Below, piece after piece: positions 21,065 through 32,588 of a DNA stretch of 64,000 nucleotides. The DNA is from Hsuehochloa calcarea (taxonomy: Eukaryota > Streptophyta > Magnoliopsida > Poales > Poaceae). Where the stretch lies: positions 9,477,232 to 9,541,231 of the forward strand of contig CM070599.1 of NCBI GenBank assembly GCA_036346395.1, read 5' to 3'. Position 1 is the first letter of the stretch; the number at the start of each line of letters is the position of its first letter. The notes beneath the pieces are model-generated. The model was not told the origin of the DNA, did not search any database, and saw nothing but the letters and a program-made list of their open reading frames with translations. Position numbers and translations under genes: made by a program.

Positions 21065-24000
21065 TGTCGAACCCGGAAACGAAGGATCCCGAATTCTCTG
21101 TGTTCATACCCTAGTCCAGAATTTCCAGTGTACACAGTCACAAAAATGTTATCACAAACATATCCAGCGTGTTTATTAATAATCATAGAGTTTATTACAA
21201 TTTGGGCCTGAGGCCAAATAAAACATTAAGCGGAAGCAAAAATATAATGGTAAGCCACACGATACGCCACAGGCAATCGTTTGGAGGTCGCTGCCTAATC
21301 GTCCTGTTCCTCACCTTCCGGATAGCAGTCTTCTCCTGAATAATAATATTCAGCAAGAGTGAGCACTACAATTGTGCTCGCAAATTACACCAATCGTAAT
21401 TTAGAATGCATGCATAAGTTATTCAAAGGAAGGTTGTAGGGTTTATTTGCGTAAATCAGCCTTTTTGGTTTAAATATTTGTACTAAGTTACAAGGCACAT
21501 TTTTATTCCATAGCTAAAATCAGATTTAAAATTGATTATTTTATAGTGGATAACCTCCATATGAAACATCTTTGAAGGATACCCTCCTATCACAAGGCTA
21601 CGCCTAATTTTACCACAAGGATTAACCATCCTCAAATCTCGTCCAAAGTTATTTTAAAACCAAAACAAATCTAACTTAGAGTGACTTTGCTCAAGATGTC
21701 CATAACAGTGGACACGGCTATTCAATAGATTTACACTCTGCAGAGGTGGTACAACTTTACCCACACGAGATAATTTGCCCGTTATATCGCCAATACACGC
21801 TTCCTTAGGCGTGTGATCGGGAAATTATCACAAGGCGTTTCAATGCATTACCTCAATACCAATATGCCCGCTAAGGTTTCACTTCCATTAGGCTAACCAC
21901 TGCACGAAACCCCTCTGCGCCAAGTGGGAATAAAGTCTAACCGACACCCACACAACAAAATGGCATAAACAATAATGAGGTAAGACAAATTATTAAGCCT
22001 GGTTCTGCCCATACAGAACATGTGGTAGTACGGTGGAGCTTTTGCAAGATGCGGCTCAAAGACCGGTCCTTAACCTACTTGGGCAACTTTCAATAAAAAC
22101 CACAGGTCTCGAGACTAACAGACAGATGCAGGTGCATAAACTGCACCACCAACGGTCCATGTTTGCCCAAGTACAAACCATTTTCTTTTATTTTTATAAT
22201 TTTCAAAGACATTTGCAAAAGTCCACCATGACAAAGCAATGTCATAGGCTTTTTATCAATTTATGAAATTTTGGCTAAATTCTCCCAAAATCAAATATTT
22301 CCTGGTCTAAGCATTTGCTAAGCATACATTTATTTTTAAATTCATTTGACTAAGGTGACAAGGAATTGGTAATACAACATTCAAATGTGGCTATACAAAG
22401 GAATTGGAATAATTAAGTATTTAAAACAGGAATTTAAAATAATTAAATACAAATATGCATGCAATAATAATTTAAAACAGAATTAAATAATTTTAAATAT
22501 TGGGGCAAAATGATCAATGGTGTAACTTGCCTTGTTCAAATTCACTGTATCCTACTTCCTCAATAGGGTCAAGCTCTCCTGAGTCGTCAAAATCTATCTG
22601 CGAGAATAATCCAAATTCAAACGAATTCAAAAGAACTCAAATAAATTCAAATGAAAATACAAATTAACTCCAAATTAAATAATTTTGGTTTAGTTAGCTA
22701 GATCTTGATTTTATACAAATTTAGAAATTTGAATCACCTAAATCGGAGTTTGTATGAAGAAATACGAGCTCTGGAAGTTTAAAACCTAAATTAAATCCTA
22801 AAATCAAATTTCGAATTTCCAATTAAATTTCTAAAGAAAATTCCAATTATTGCGCAAGCATGCGTTAGCTGACCTTTATTCTGAGAGAGTGACAAGTGGG
22901 TTCGCATAGTCGTGGACTCGATCCACGGCGTCACCGAGTCCATGGTGGACTCGGTGCATAATAGTGTGAGGGGAGGTGCATTGCGCCGCCGCCCACGCCG
23001 GGCGCCTATGTGGCTGCTACGTCGGCAAAAGTGCCCATGTGGCGCCAGTGTGGCGCCGACTATGCCACGTCGGACCAGAGAGGCGGCGCTCGAACCGAGG
23101 TTCGTGAGCATGGCACATGGCGGAGCTCCGCAGAGGCGCAAAATACTCGAGACGCGATCGATGCGAGGCGCTACCTTGTGGCGGCGAAGAGTGGCCGGAA
23201 GATCGTCGGCGACGGAGAGAGGCGGCGATGCTCGGTCCACGGTGGCGAAGGGCTCCGAGGATCTTCAGCGACAACGAGGGCGACGGAAATCGCGGGAGAC
23301 ATCGGTTGATGGTGGCGGAGCCGGTGGAGAGAGGCGGAGACGACGCTAAGGTGGCGAGAAGCTACGGCCACCGGGGAAAACTCAATTGCGGCGAGAGAGT
23401 GGCGAGTTACGGAGTAGGTGGAATGGAATGTGGAGAGAATCTTGCACCGGGGCGGCTTTTATAGGCGAGGAGGCGGAGATGGAGATCGTGGGCGGCGATA
23501 ATGGCGGGCGAGAGAGGTGGGGCGTTCACGGCGAAATGGCGGGGTAAAGCGGGGATGAATGCGTGAGAGCAGGCGACTTGAACGCAGCGCAAATGCGGGA
23601 GTAATGGGGAGGAATCACGGAATTAAAGAACTCCCGAGGTGCGGTAATGGCGTCGCAAGGGAAGAAGGAGGCGAGGAAGACGACTGTGGCAGGGCCCACA
23701 GTCGAGGCAGACAGGGGAGAGAGGCGCGGGCGGTGTGATGTCGGCCGTCCGATTTCGATCGGACGGCCCGCGTAATCAAAGCGAGGAAGAATTGGGCGGG
23801 GCGTGCCAGTCTTTGAGCTTCGCCCGATCTTCGCTAAGTAGAGATTTTAAATCTTTTTCTAATTTATTTAATTCCAGAAATTCAAATAAGCATTAGAAAA
23901 TAGCAAATAAAGTCCAAAATTTTTGAGAAAATTCACAGAAATTCTATGAGGCATTTTGGACTTAAATAAAATAATTCCAACTTTTAGTTGGTAATAGATT

Positions 24001-24122
24001 TTGCACATAAATTATTTTAGCTTTAAAATACTTTAGGGAAAAACTTTTAAAATTTCCAGAAAATCCACAAAAATTATTAAAGTCTTATTTTCAAGCTGAA
24101 ATTGAAATTTTGGGTCATTACA
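21065..24122 (-). repeat. Gy2 3' LTR (left copy)
   Basis: It starts TGTCGAACCCGG and ends GGGTCATTACA on the plus strand, and aligns throughout with 29529-32588. It holds the dyad-rich module (about 21695-21765), the GC-rich promoter block (22900-23800), a TATA box and one CCGTCCGAT palindrome. Open frames in the GC block are not genes. Confidence 0.94.
23456..23464 (-). promoter_or_regulatory. TATA box of Gy2-family LTR
   Basis: The element strand reads CTATAAAAG within a GC-rich context. The same box is seen in the inverted solo LTR (CTATAAAGG, 35641-35649) and near 62610-62616. Confidence 0.65.
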
Positions 24123-24135
24123 AACCTACCCCTTA
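24123..24135 (-). other. Gy2 polypurine-tract region
   Basis: The element strand carries AAGGGGTAGG immediately before the 3' LTR start TGTAATGACCC, matching the arrangement in Gy1. Confidence 0.65.
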
Positions 24136-24535
24136 AGGGAATCTCGACCAGAGATTGATCGGGTTAGCAAAGAGGTGGGGATACTCGGCTCTTAAAATTT
24201 CTTCTCGCTCCCAGGTAGCTTCTTCTTCTGAATGATTGCTCCACTGAACCTTACAAGAACGAATGACTTTGCTTCTAGTGACGCGTTCTGCCACATCGAG
24301 AATCTTGATTGGTTGCTCCACGTAGGTGAGATCTTCCTGAAGATCGATGCTCTCGAGCTGTTTTTTCTGTTGGTACTCTGAGGCATTTCTTTAACTGGGA
24401 TACATGGAAAATATTGTGAGCGGTGACAGAGATCTTTGGTAGTTCCAATCGATAAGCAACTTCGCCTCTTCTTGCCAAAATCTTATAAGGTCGACAAATC
24501 AGGTGCGAGTTTTCCTTTAGTCGAAATCTCTTCAC
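24133..24535 (-). pseudogene. pol: Gy2 integrase C-terminus and chromodomain
   Basis: Two overlapping segments in different frames together cover the end of Pol. The upstream one (24275-24535) has the GPY/F-type integrase module (CRPYKILARRGEVAYRLELP) and HNIFHVSQLKKCL. The downstream one (24133-24321) has the chromodomain, IKILDVAERVTRSK leading to CKVQWSNHSEEEATWE. A frameshift near 24310-24330 separates them. The chromodomain is nearly the same as that of Gy1, placing both in one chromovirus clade. Confidence 0.86.
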
Positions 24536-24656
24536 TCCTCGGTGGAGTTACCTGAGATAGACAAAATCTCCCATCTCGAAGGATAGTTCTCTCCGACGAT
24601 TATCGGCATAACTCTTTTGTCGGGTTTGAGCTACTTTGGACGTTCTCTTATTGCTT

Positions 24657-25013
24657 TTACCTTACTTTCACTTCTTTTATCAATTCAGTCAGAAGAATTG
24701 GTGTTCTCCTACTTGATCCCAAAGGAGAGGGTTCTACACTTTCTTCCATACAATGCTTCAAATGGCGACATCGTAGGCTAGCTTGAAAGTCGTTGTTGTA
24801 GGAAAATTCCGCATAGGGCAAATTCTTATCCCAGCTTCTTCCGTAATCTATAGCACAAGCTCGAAGCATGTCTTCTAGGACCTGATTTACTCGTTCGGTC
24901 TGGCCATCTGTTTGGGGATGATATGCTGTGCTAAAGTTGAGTCTGGTTCCCAAAGCTTCATGTAGACTCTGCCAAAATCTTGATGTGAACTGCGAACCTC
25001 TGGCGTCAGACAC
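24657..25013 (-). pseudogene. pol: Gy2 integrase catalytic core
   Basis: This 118-codon segment holds the second and third catalytic residues of the DDE core: Asp3 in SDARGSQFTS and Glu40 in YHPQTDGQTERVNQ. LPYAEFSYNNDFQASL, typical of gypsy integrase, follows. The first aspartate lies upstream in another frame (25014-25164). After about residue 85 the sequence goes out of frame. Integrase would join element ends to the host chromosome. Confidence 0.86.
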
Positions 25014-25164
25014 AATTTTCTTGGGTATACCATGTAGACAGACGATCTGGCCATGTACAATTTCGCTAACTTATTGCTTCGTAAGTGGTCTTGTTGGAAT
25101 AAAATGAGCCACTTTGGTTAATCGGTCAATTATCACCCAAATGGAATCACGACCTGATTGGGTC

Positions 25165-25642
25165 TTAGGTAGTCGGTGATAAAATCCATACCAATCTCCT
25201 CCCATTTCCACTCGGGAATTGGTAATGGTTGTAACAATCCGCGGTCTCGATGTTACGCCTTAACACACGACATACATCACAACGTGCAACAAACTCAGCG
25301 ATCTCTCGCTTCATACTAACCCACCAATACTTTTCCTTCAGATCCTGGTACATCTTGGTACTCCCGGGATGGATAGAGTAAGGTGATTCATGAGCTTCTT
25401 TCGAATCGGTTATGCGGTTTCATGATGTTTAGGTACAGATGCGGTTGCCAAACCATCTTGTGCCTTACTAAATCCTCGAGAAAATCACGGGCTTTGCCTC
25501 TTCTCATGTTCTTCATGATTTCTTTGATGTCTTCGTCTTCTAATTGTTTCTCTCGATCCGACCTTGTATGGTTGGTTGAACTTCCTTGTGTTGATCTGAC
25601 CTTGTGACAATTTCGAGTTGGATGCTTTAGTTCTTCATACAA
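25165..25642 (-). pseudogene. pol: Gy2 integrase N-terminal zinc domain and linker
   Basis: The zinc domain is legible between about 25273 and 25395 on the minus strand: histidines in a HE..YSIHPG context, then CDVC after YWWVSMKREIAEFVAR. The linker from RNase H (25388-25642) is in other frames. It corresponds to residues 201-241 of the Gy1 segment 4561-5409. Confidence 0.78.
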
Positions 25643-25761
25643 TTCGGTTGATTTTCTTGAACTAACACCGTGTTGCGGTATGCCTTCCTACTCGAGCATC
25701 CGCTACCACGTTAGCTTTACCGGGTGATAATGAATTCCAAGGTCATAATCCTTTATCGGCT

Positions 25762-26226
25762 CTAACCATCTTCTTTGCACGAGATTAAGATCATTTGGGT
25801 GAAGATATATTTCAGACTCTTATGATCTGTGAAAATCTCACAGCGGTTACCAATGAGATAATGCCGCCAGATTTTCAAAGCATGCACAATTGCCGCTAAC
25901 TCTAGATCATGAGTTGGATAATTTCCTTCATGTGGCCTTAACTGACGAGATGCATAAGCCACGACCTTTCCTTCCTGCATCAGTACACATCCTAGCCCCT
26001 GGCGGGATGCGTCACAGAAAACTTCAAAATCCTTACGTATATCTGGTAGGACTAACACGGGTGCAGAGACTAATCTTTTCTTCAGCTCTTGGAAACTATG
26101 TTCACAAGCACTTGTCCATTCAAATTTCTTTTCCTTCTTCAGAAGTTGAGTCATGGGTTTGGCGATCTTGGAGAAACTTTCAATGAATCTGCGGTAATAC
26201 CCGGCTAATCCGAGAAAACTTCTCAC
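25762..26226 (-). pseudogene. pol: Gy2 RT connection and RNase H
   Basis: The segment (154 codons) starts with the connection region (SFLGLAGYYRRFI) and continues into RNase H. FCDASRQGLGCVL carries the first catalytic aspartate, DLELAAIVHAL the glutamate and FTDHKSLKYIF the next aspartate. It is in the same frame as the RT segment 26239-26868 and is separated from it by one TAG codon at 26239-26241. It runs out of frame at about 25780, before the end of RNase H. Confidence 0.9.
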
Positions 26227-26238
26227 TTCTGTGACAGA

Positions 26239-26868
26239 CTAGGGTTGCTTCCAATCCAATACAGCTTCAACCTTTGAGGGGTCTACTGTAACTCCTCCTG
26301 CTGACACAATGTGTCCAAGAAAAGCCACTTGACTGAGCCAAAATTCACTTTTGCTGAGTTTGGCATAAAGCTGGTGTTCTCGGAGTTTGTCCAAAATAAT
26401 TCTGAGATGTTTTTCATGTTCTTCCACATCTCTTGAGTAGATGAGAATATCATCTATGAATACCACCACAAACTTATCCAATAATTTCATGAACACTTTG
26501 TTCATCATATTCATGAAATAAGCAGGGGCATTTGTTAATCGAAATGACATTACTGTGAACTCGTACAGTCCATATCTGGTGGTGAAGGCTGTCTTCGGAA
26601 TATCCTCCGGTCTAATTTTTAACTGATGGTAGCCTGACCTCAAGTCAATCTTAGAGAAAACACTGGCTCCTTTAAGCTGATCAAACAGATCATCTATCCT
26701 AGGTAACGGGTACTTATTTTTGATTGTTACCTCGTTGAGTGATCTATAGTCCACACACATTCTCATACTATTGTCTTTCTTTTTGACAAATAGTACTGGA
26801 GCTCCCCAAGGTGATGAACTCGGTTGAATGTAACCTTTACTCTGTAGTTCTTCGATCCGCTTCTTCAA
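26239..26868 (-). pseudogene. pol: Gy2 reverse transcriptase domain, nearly complete
   Basis: These 209 codons span the fingers and palm: SSSPWGAPVLFVKKKD, MCVDYRSLNEVTIKNKYPLP, KIDLRSGYHQ with catalytic Asp75, and FIDDILIYS with Asp139 and Asp140. FLGHIVSAGGV follows. All RT catalytic residues are present. The upstream boundary is a frameshift at 26869-26872 and the downstream boundary a single in-frame TAG. This is the best preserved enzymatic domain in the window. Confidence 0.92.
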
Positions 26869-26872
26869 CTCG

Positions 26873-27193
26873 CTAGATCATTTCCGGCATTACAGCAGGG
26901 TCGCTCGAAATTGGAGCGATCCACAGGACTAAGTCAATTAAGAACATTATATCCCGGTCTGGTGGCATACCAGGTAAGTCCTCCGGAAAAACATCTGGAT
27001 AATCTTGTACCACGGGTATATCTTCCAGTTTTACTTCCTTTAGGCTGGTCAAGATAGAACTTCTTCCGGTAGAAGTCTTGGGTCGAAACTCTACTGAAAT
27101 CCCTTGTTCATTGGTGAGGTTGATAGATCTACTAGCACAATCTATCTGCGCTTGATTTTTGGCAAGCCAATCCATTCCAAGAATTATGTCCAA
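26873..27193 (-). pseudogene. pol: Gy2 protease C-terminal part and Pol linker
   Basis: The segment begins with the retropepsin signature ILGMDWL and runs through a linker with DYPDVFPEDLPGMPPDRDI before RT. It is in frame with the upstream protease segment 27197-27664, interrupted only by a TAA at 27197-27199. The nominal start is a TTG and has no meaning as an initiation site. Confidence 0.85.
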
Positions 27194-27196
27194 TCC

Positions 27197-27664
27197 TTAT
27201 GAACATAAGACTATTAAGTTTGCCAAGAAAGTTACTCCAGAGATTTCAAAGGTAAGATTTGGGCAAAAGAAACTAGCCCTCATTTCTGAGCCCGGGGAAT
27301 GGATTATCATAGGGTTAACTAAGGGGGAGGTAGATAACCCATACTTTTCCACAAACTTATTTGACACAAAAGAATGTGAAGCTCCGGAATCAAATAGAAG
27401 CGATCTTTGATCTTGAGTTGACAAGGAACGCATCGGGACAACGCCCGTGCTTGCATAGGCTTCCTCTGCGGTGACGTGATTCACACGTCCCTTCATGAAC
27501 TGACCAGCTGGTCTTGAGGGACCGTCGGAGACTGAAGCTCCGGGTGTTGGCTTGATGGGGGTGGCAGTCTGCTGTTTCTTGGGACACTTATTGGCATAGT
27601 GACCCAACTCGTTGTAGTGAAAGCAAGTGATTCTATTTGTGGAAATAGCCAGCCTGCTGGCCAT
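27197..27664 (-). pseudogene. pol: Gy2 Gag zinc knuckle and protease active site
   Basis: The zinc knuckle CFHYNELGHYANKC (residues 14-27) has tyrosine at the second zinc-ligand position, where the family has cysteine. A proline-rich spacer is followed by the aspartic protease active site LLFDSGASHSFV (Asp92). The fold continues to about residue 150 before the TAA codon at 27197. Protease would cut the Gag-Pol precursor. The real coding unit is the long polyprotein from gag; the frame joins the gag segment through a frameshift near 27650. Confidence 0.85.
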
Positions 27665-28206
27665 CCTCGGTGTGAACTATTACGGAATCCGAGAGTATTT
27701 GGCGCGGACACAGAGTGGAACTCTTGGTGTAGTAGATGGAATCTTCCACGCCGAGGTGGCTGAGACTGAGAGAAACGAGGCTTGGGCAGTCCTCCTGAGT
27801 TAAACTTCTGAGCGGCCATCCTCCGCTTACGATTCTCCGTTTCTTGATGTTTGCCTTCCTGGCGTATGGCCTTATTTACCAACTGCTGAAAGTCGGTGAA
27901 ATCCTGAGAAATCAAACGAACAGAGAGTTCGTCATTCAACCCTTCCAGAAATCGCTCTTGCCTGTCTTCATCTCTGGCTACATCCTCAGGGGCATAGCGA
28001 GCAAGTTGGTTGAACTTATGCAGATACTCGCCGACTGAACGGTTTCCTTGGCGAAGAGAGCGAAACTCCTTCTTCTTCAGTGTAATCATGCCAGATGGAA
28101 TGTGAGATCGGCGGAAAGCTTGCATGAACCCATCCCAAGTGATTTCTTGGGCATTAACATGGGACATGCTGAAGTTATCCCACCATTCTGATGCGGGACC
28201 AATCAA
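27493..28206 (-). pseudogene. gag: Gy2 gag capsid core
   Basis: This is the capsid part of gypsy Gag, with IGPASEWWDNF, FMQAFRRSHIPSGM, YLHKFNQLARYAPEDV and RFLEGLNDELSVRL, all typical of plant gypsy Gag. It is in frame with the N-terminal piece 28207-28590, broken by one TAG (28207-28209). The distal part after about residue 145 reads a wrong frame relative to the zinc knuckle (27197-27664), indicating a frameshift near 27660-27780. Confidence 0.9.
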
Positions 28207-28590
28207 CTAATGAGAGGCAAACAAAACTCTCTCAGGATCTGTGCATTGAGCAATATCCAGCTTCTTGCCAATAGCCCTGAGCCAATCATCTGTGTCCATG
28301 GGTTCCGTGCTACTAGAAAACGTTGGCGGTCGCATCCTCATGAACTCTGACAAGGTCACTCTTGCGGGAGGTGGAGGAGCATGATAAGCTGCTGACGCTG
28401 GAGTACTCTGGTTGCTGTGGAGAGACTGGGCTAGCAATTCAATCAGATGAGTCTGATTGGCCATCATTTGGCGCCAGTCAGGGGCTTCAGTTGGAGGAGG
28501 TGGTGGCTGTTGCACTGGATTTTCTTGATAATCAGCATTCTCATTTCCTTGCCCTCTGGCACTGACACTTCCAGTGCGGGTGGTCACCAT
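28207..28590 (-). pseudogene. gag: Gy2 gag N-terminus
   Basis: It opens with ATG at 28590 (MVTTRTGS), the usual start of plant gypsy Gag. It continues with a proline-rich stretch and RMRPPTFSSSTEPMDTDDW, which leads into the capsid core. The frame ends at a TAG that interrupts an otherwise continuous Gag. The stop is consistent with a C-to-T change in a glutamine codon, inferred from the continuity of the flanking frame. The start lies 196 nt downstream of the end of the extra ORF. Confidence 0.9.
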
Positions 28591-28786
28591 CTGGTGGACT
28601 CTTCACAGATTAGTCAAGAGAGACAGGAATTTCTAAGGGATATATGTCTAAAATAGCCCAAAATCAACAAACACAAGGCAAGAACACTTCGGCAAAATAA
28701 TTTATTTTATTTTATTACTTTATTATGGCTACCACAAAGGTATAGTAGCTCATAATTTGCAACTAAAGGAAAATTTAGGGACAAAT

Positions 28787-29365
28787 CTATGGGGTTACTG
28801 GGGTATAATCTGGCTCACTAGAACTAGCCTCGCCTTCCTTGTAATAGGCCAATTCTTTTTCTGCAGTCTTCAACTTTTCTTCTGCATCTTGTAATTTCAC
28901 TTGTATGAGAGACAGCTCATCTAGTGTATTCCCGTAGGCATAATCCATGGCTCTGGCCAGATCCACCTGATATGTGAGATCGGGACAGTCTTCATCTTTA
29001 GTTGAGCGGAAAGCACTGTCATGCCGGGTTGGGATGTGCATTGGGTAATAGTGGAACCCAGTGCCGTTGAGGCGGTGGTCGTAGATGTAGCGAAGTCGGC
29101 GGATAGCTTCCCTGGCTGCATCCTGGATGCCTTCGGCGAAAGTGTCTCGTCGCATTGGGGCATCGAAGATGTGGAAGTCTGTGTTCGGCGATAGGTTGGA
29201 GTAGAGGATCACCTCTATTCTCCACCGATCCTGATTTCCCACCTTATACTTGTATCCTTGATACGTCGGTCTTTCTTCAAAGTCCAAGTGATGCATCATC
29301 TTCCAGAGAATGGCGGCCCAATGACCAAAGAAGACTCCATGGGAAATGGCATTGAACTTGACCAT
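28787..29365 (-). CDS. Uncharacterised 192-codon ORF upstream of Gy2 gag (orf0-like)
   Basis: This is an intact frame with ATG at 29365 and a stop at 28787. It is the first ORF after the primer site (about 148 nt) and is read in the same direction as gag. I do not recognise a domain. The N-terminal half contains GVFFGHWAAILWKMMHHLDF and basic/aromatic patches. The C-terminal part (about residues 133-180) is strongly helical and charged (LSLIQVKLQDAEEKLKTAEK), a likely coiled coil, followed by an acidic, serine-rich tail. There is no signal peptide, membrane helix or zinc motif. Extra ORFs before gag have been described in some rice gypsy families, but their role is unsettled. It stays open while gag-pol is broken; Gy1 shows no equivalent. 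Involvement in the particle, RNA or expression control would be a guess. Confidence 0.75.
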   Translation of the reverse strand: MVKFNAISHGVFFGHWAAILWKMMHHLDFEERPTYQGYKYKVGNQDRWRIEVILYSNLSPNTDFHIFDAPMRRDTFAEGIQDAAREAIRRLRYIYDHRLNGTGFHYYPMHIPTRHDSAFRSTKDEDCPDLTYQVDLARAMDYAYGNTLDELSLIQVKLQDAEEKLKTAEKELAYYKEGEASSSEPDYTPVTP

Positions 29366-29512
29366 CTACAATTTTTGAGAAGGAGATGAGTTAATAAATA
29401 TTTTCCAAGAGAAAAGTTGAGAAATGACTCCAGAAGACCAAGTTATTTTTAATTTTCAAAATAAATCCTTAAAGGTTGGATTTCCTTCTAGGTCACGACC
29501 TACGATCGATAT
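29366..29512 (-). other. Gy2 5' untranslated leader
   Basis: AT-rich leader between the primer site and the first ORF, without an open frame. Confidence 0.7.
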
Positions 29513-29524
29513 GGCTCGATACCA
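29513..29524 (-). other. Gy2 primer binding site, one base short
   Basis: The element strand reads TGGTATCGAGCC, which is the initiator tRNA-Met site TGGTATCAGAGCC with one base missing at the CAG. It lies 4 bp inside the 5' LTR. Confidence 0.85.
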
Positions 29525-29528
29525 CTTT

Positions 29529-32500
29529 TGTCGAACCCGAAGCGAAGGATCCGAATTCTCGTGTTCATACACTAGTCCAGATTTCCAGTGTACGATCACA
29601 AAAATGTTATCACAAACATATCCAAAAGTGTTTATTAATAATCATAGAGTTTATTACAATTTGGGCTGAGGCCAAATAAAACATTAAGCGGAAGCAAAAT
29701 ATAATGGTAAGCCACGATACGCCACAGTATAAATCTGGAGGTCGCCTAATCGTCTGTTCCTCACCTTCCGGATAGCGATCTTCTCCGAATAATAATATTC
29801 AAGAAGAGTGAGCACTACAAGCGTGCTCGCAAATTACACCCAATCTGTAATTTAGAATGCATGCATAAGTTATTCAAAGGAAGGTTGTAGGGTTTATTTG
29901 CGTAAATCAGCCTTTTTGGTTTAAATATTTGTACTAAGTTTCAAGGCACATTTTTATTCCATAGCTAAAATCAGATTTAAAATTGATTATTTTATAGTGG
30001 ATAACCTCCATATGAAACATGGTGAAGGATACCCTCCTATCACAAGGCTACCCGCCCAATTTTACCACAAGGATTAACCATCCTCAAATCATGTCCAAAG
30101 TTATTTTAAAACCAAAAACAAATCTAACTTAGAGTGGCTTTGCTCAGCATGTCCATAACCGTGGACACGGCTATTCGAATAGATTTACACTCTGCAGAGG
30201 TGGTACAACTTTACCCACACGAGATAATTTGCCCGTTATGTCGGCCAATACACGCTTCCTTAGGCGTGTGACTGGGCAATTATCACAAGGCGTTTCCAAT
30301 GCATTACCTCAATACCAATATGCCCGCTAAGGTTTCACTTTTATTAGGCTAACCACCTGCCGGAAACCCCCTCTTGCGCCAAGTGGGAATAAAGTCTAAC
30401 CGACACCCACACAACAAAAATGGCATAAACAATAATGAGGTAAAACAAATTATTAAGCCTGGTTCTGCCCATACAGAACATGTGGTAGTACGGTGGAGCT
30501 TTTGCAAGATGCGGCTCAAAGACCGGTCCTTAACCTACTTGGGCAACTTTCAATAAAAACAATGGGTCTCAGTCCTAACCAGACAGGCCCGTGCATAAAC
30601 CTGCACCCACCAACGGTCCATGTTTGCCCAAGTACAAACCATTTTCTTTTATTTTTATAATTTTCAAAGACATTTGCAAAAGTCCACCATGACAAAGCAA
30701 TGTCATAGGCTTTTTATCAATTTATGAAATTTTGGCTAAATTCTCCCAAAATCAAATATTTCCTGGTCTAAGCATTTGCTAAGCATACATTTATTTTTAA
30801 ATTCATTTGACTAAGGTGACAAGGAATTGGTAATACAACATTCAAATGTGGCTATACAAAGGAATTGGAATAATTAAGTATTTAAAACAGGAATTTAAAA
30901 TAATTAAATACAAATATGCATGCAATAATAATTTAAAACAGAATTAAATAATTTTAAATATTGGGGCAAAATGATCAATGGTGTAACTTGCCTTGTTCAA
31001 ATTCCTGGTATTCTACTTCCTCAATAGGGTCAAGCTCTCCGGAGTCGTCAAAATCTATACGCGAGAATAATCCAAATTCAAATAGAATTCAAAAGAACTC
31101 AAATAAATTCAAATGAAAATACAAATTAACTCCAAATTAAATAATTTTGGTTTAGTTAGCTAGATCTTGATTTTATACAAATTTAGAAATTTGAATCACC
31201 TAAATCGGAGTTTGTATGAAGAAATACGAGCTCCTGGAAGTTTAAAACCTAAATTAAATCCTAAAATCAGAATTTCAGAATTTCCCGAATTAAATTTCTA
31301 AAGAAAATTCCAATTATTGCGCAAGCATGAGTCAGCGGCACTGTTCACAGAGGCTGACAAGTGGCATAGTCGTGGACTCAGTCCACGGCGTCACCCGAGT
31401 CCATGGTGGACTCGGTGCACGCAATAGTGTGAGGGGGGAGGCACGCTGGCACGGCCGTCCACGCTGGCGCCTATGTGGCTGCTACGTCGGCAAAAGTGCC
31501 CATGTGGCGCCAGTGTGGCGACTTGGCCGCCACGTCGGCACCGAGAGAGGCGGCGCCGGGAACCGAGGTTCCGCGAGCAATGCGCGCGGGCTCGGCGAGG
31601 GCACAAAATACTCGGGAGACGACATCGATGCGAGGGCGCTACCGGGTGGCGAAGAGTGGCCGGAAGATCGTCGCGACGGAGAGGCGGCGGCGATGCTCGG
31701 TCACGGTGGCGAAGGGCTCCGGGATCTTCAGCGATAACGAGGGGCGCACTGAATCGCGGGAGACACTGGTTGATGGTGGCGAGCCGTGGAGGAGAGGCAC
31801 GGAGACACGCTAAGGTGGCGAGAAGCTACGGCCACGGGGAAAACTCAATTGCCGTGAGAGAGTGGCGCGGGTTACGGGAGTAGGTGGATTGGAATGTGGG
31901 AGAGAATGCGCACTGGGGCGGCTTTATAAGCGCGAGGAGGCCGGAGATGGAGATCGTGGCGGCAAGAATGGCGGCGAGAGAGGTGGGGGCGCATGGGCGA
32001 AATGGCGGGGTAAAGCGGGGATGAGCAGCGGTAGCAGGCGATTTGAACTCGCGCAAATGCGGGAGTAATGGGGAGGAATCACGAATTGAAGAACTCCGAG
32101 GTGCGGTAATGGCGGCGCGCGCTGGGAAGAAGGAGGCGAGGAAGACGACGCTCAGGCGGCCCACATCGGCGAGGCGAGGCAGAGCGGAGAGAGGCGCGGC
32201 GGTGTGATGTCGGCCGTCCGATTGATCGGACGACCCGCGCATCGATCATGAGGGAAGAATTGTCGATCGCGTGCAGTCTTCGGGCTTCGCCCAAGATCTT
32301 ATGCGAGAGATTTTTAAATCTTTTTCCAATTTATTTAATTCCAAAAATTCAAATAAGCATTAGAAAATAGCAAATAAAGTCCAAAATTTTTGAGAAAATT
32401 CACAGAAATTCTATGAGGCATTCTGGACTTAAATAAAATAATTCCAACTTTTAGTTGGTAATAGATTTTGCACATAAATTATTTTAGCTTTAAAATACTT

Positions 32501-32588
32501 TAGGGAAAAACTTTTAAAATTTCCAGAAAATACACAAAAATTATTAAAGTCTTATTTTCAACTGAAATTGAAATTTTGGGCTGTTACA
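29529..32588 (-). repeat. Gy2 5' LTR (right copy)
   Basis: Sister of 21065-24122. It starts TGTCGAACCCGAAG and ends GGGCTGTTACA. Compared with the left copy and with the inverted solo copy 34956-38079, this copy has lost bases at several CTG/CAG sites (for example at 29558 and 29784). The GC-rich promoter block is at 31330-32290. Confidence 0.94.

Larger units (their letters stand above)
21065..32588 (-). mobile_element. Gy2: Ty3/gypsy chromovirus with an extra upstream ORF
   Basis: This is a full-length minus-strand element of about 11.5 kb with LTRs of 3058 and 3060 bp, TSD TGTCG, a primer site, an extra 192-codon ORF, gag, protease, RT, RNase H, integrase and a chromodomain. Its coding region is better preserved than that of Gy1. 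Gag and Pol are interrupted by a few nonsense codons and frameshifts, while the extra ORF is open. Two further LTRs of the same family occur nearby in the opposite orientation (34956-38079 and 61929 onward). Gy2 sits inside LTR-E. Confidence 0.94.

Noticed and set aside
20302..21114. 270-codon Pro/Arg/Ser-rich frame
   Set aside because: It starts at the LTR-E start, crosses into the Gy2 LTR, and has an equally long frame on the opposite strand. This is a base-composition effect.
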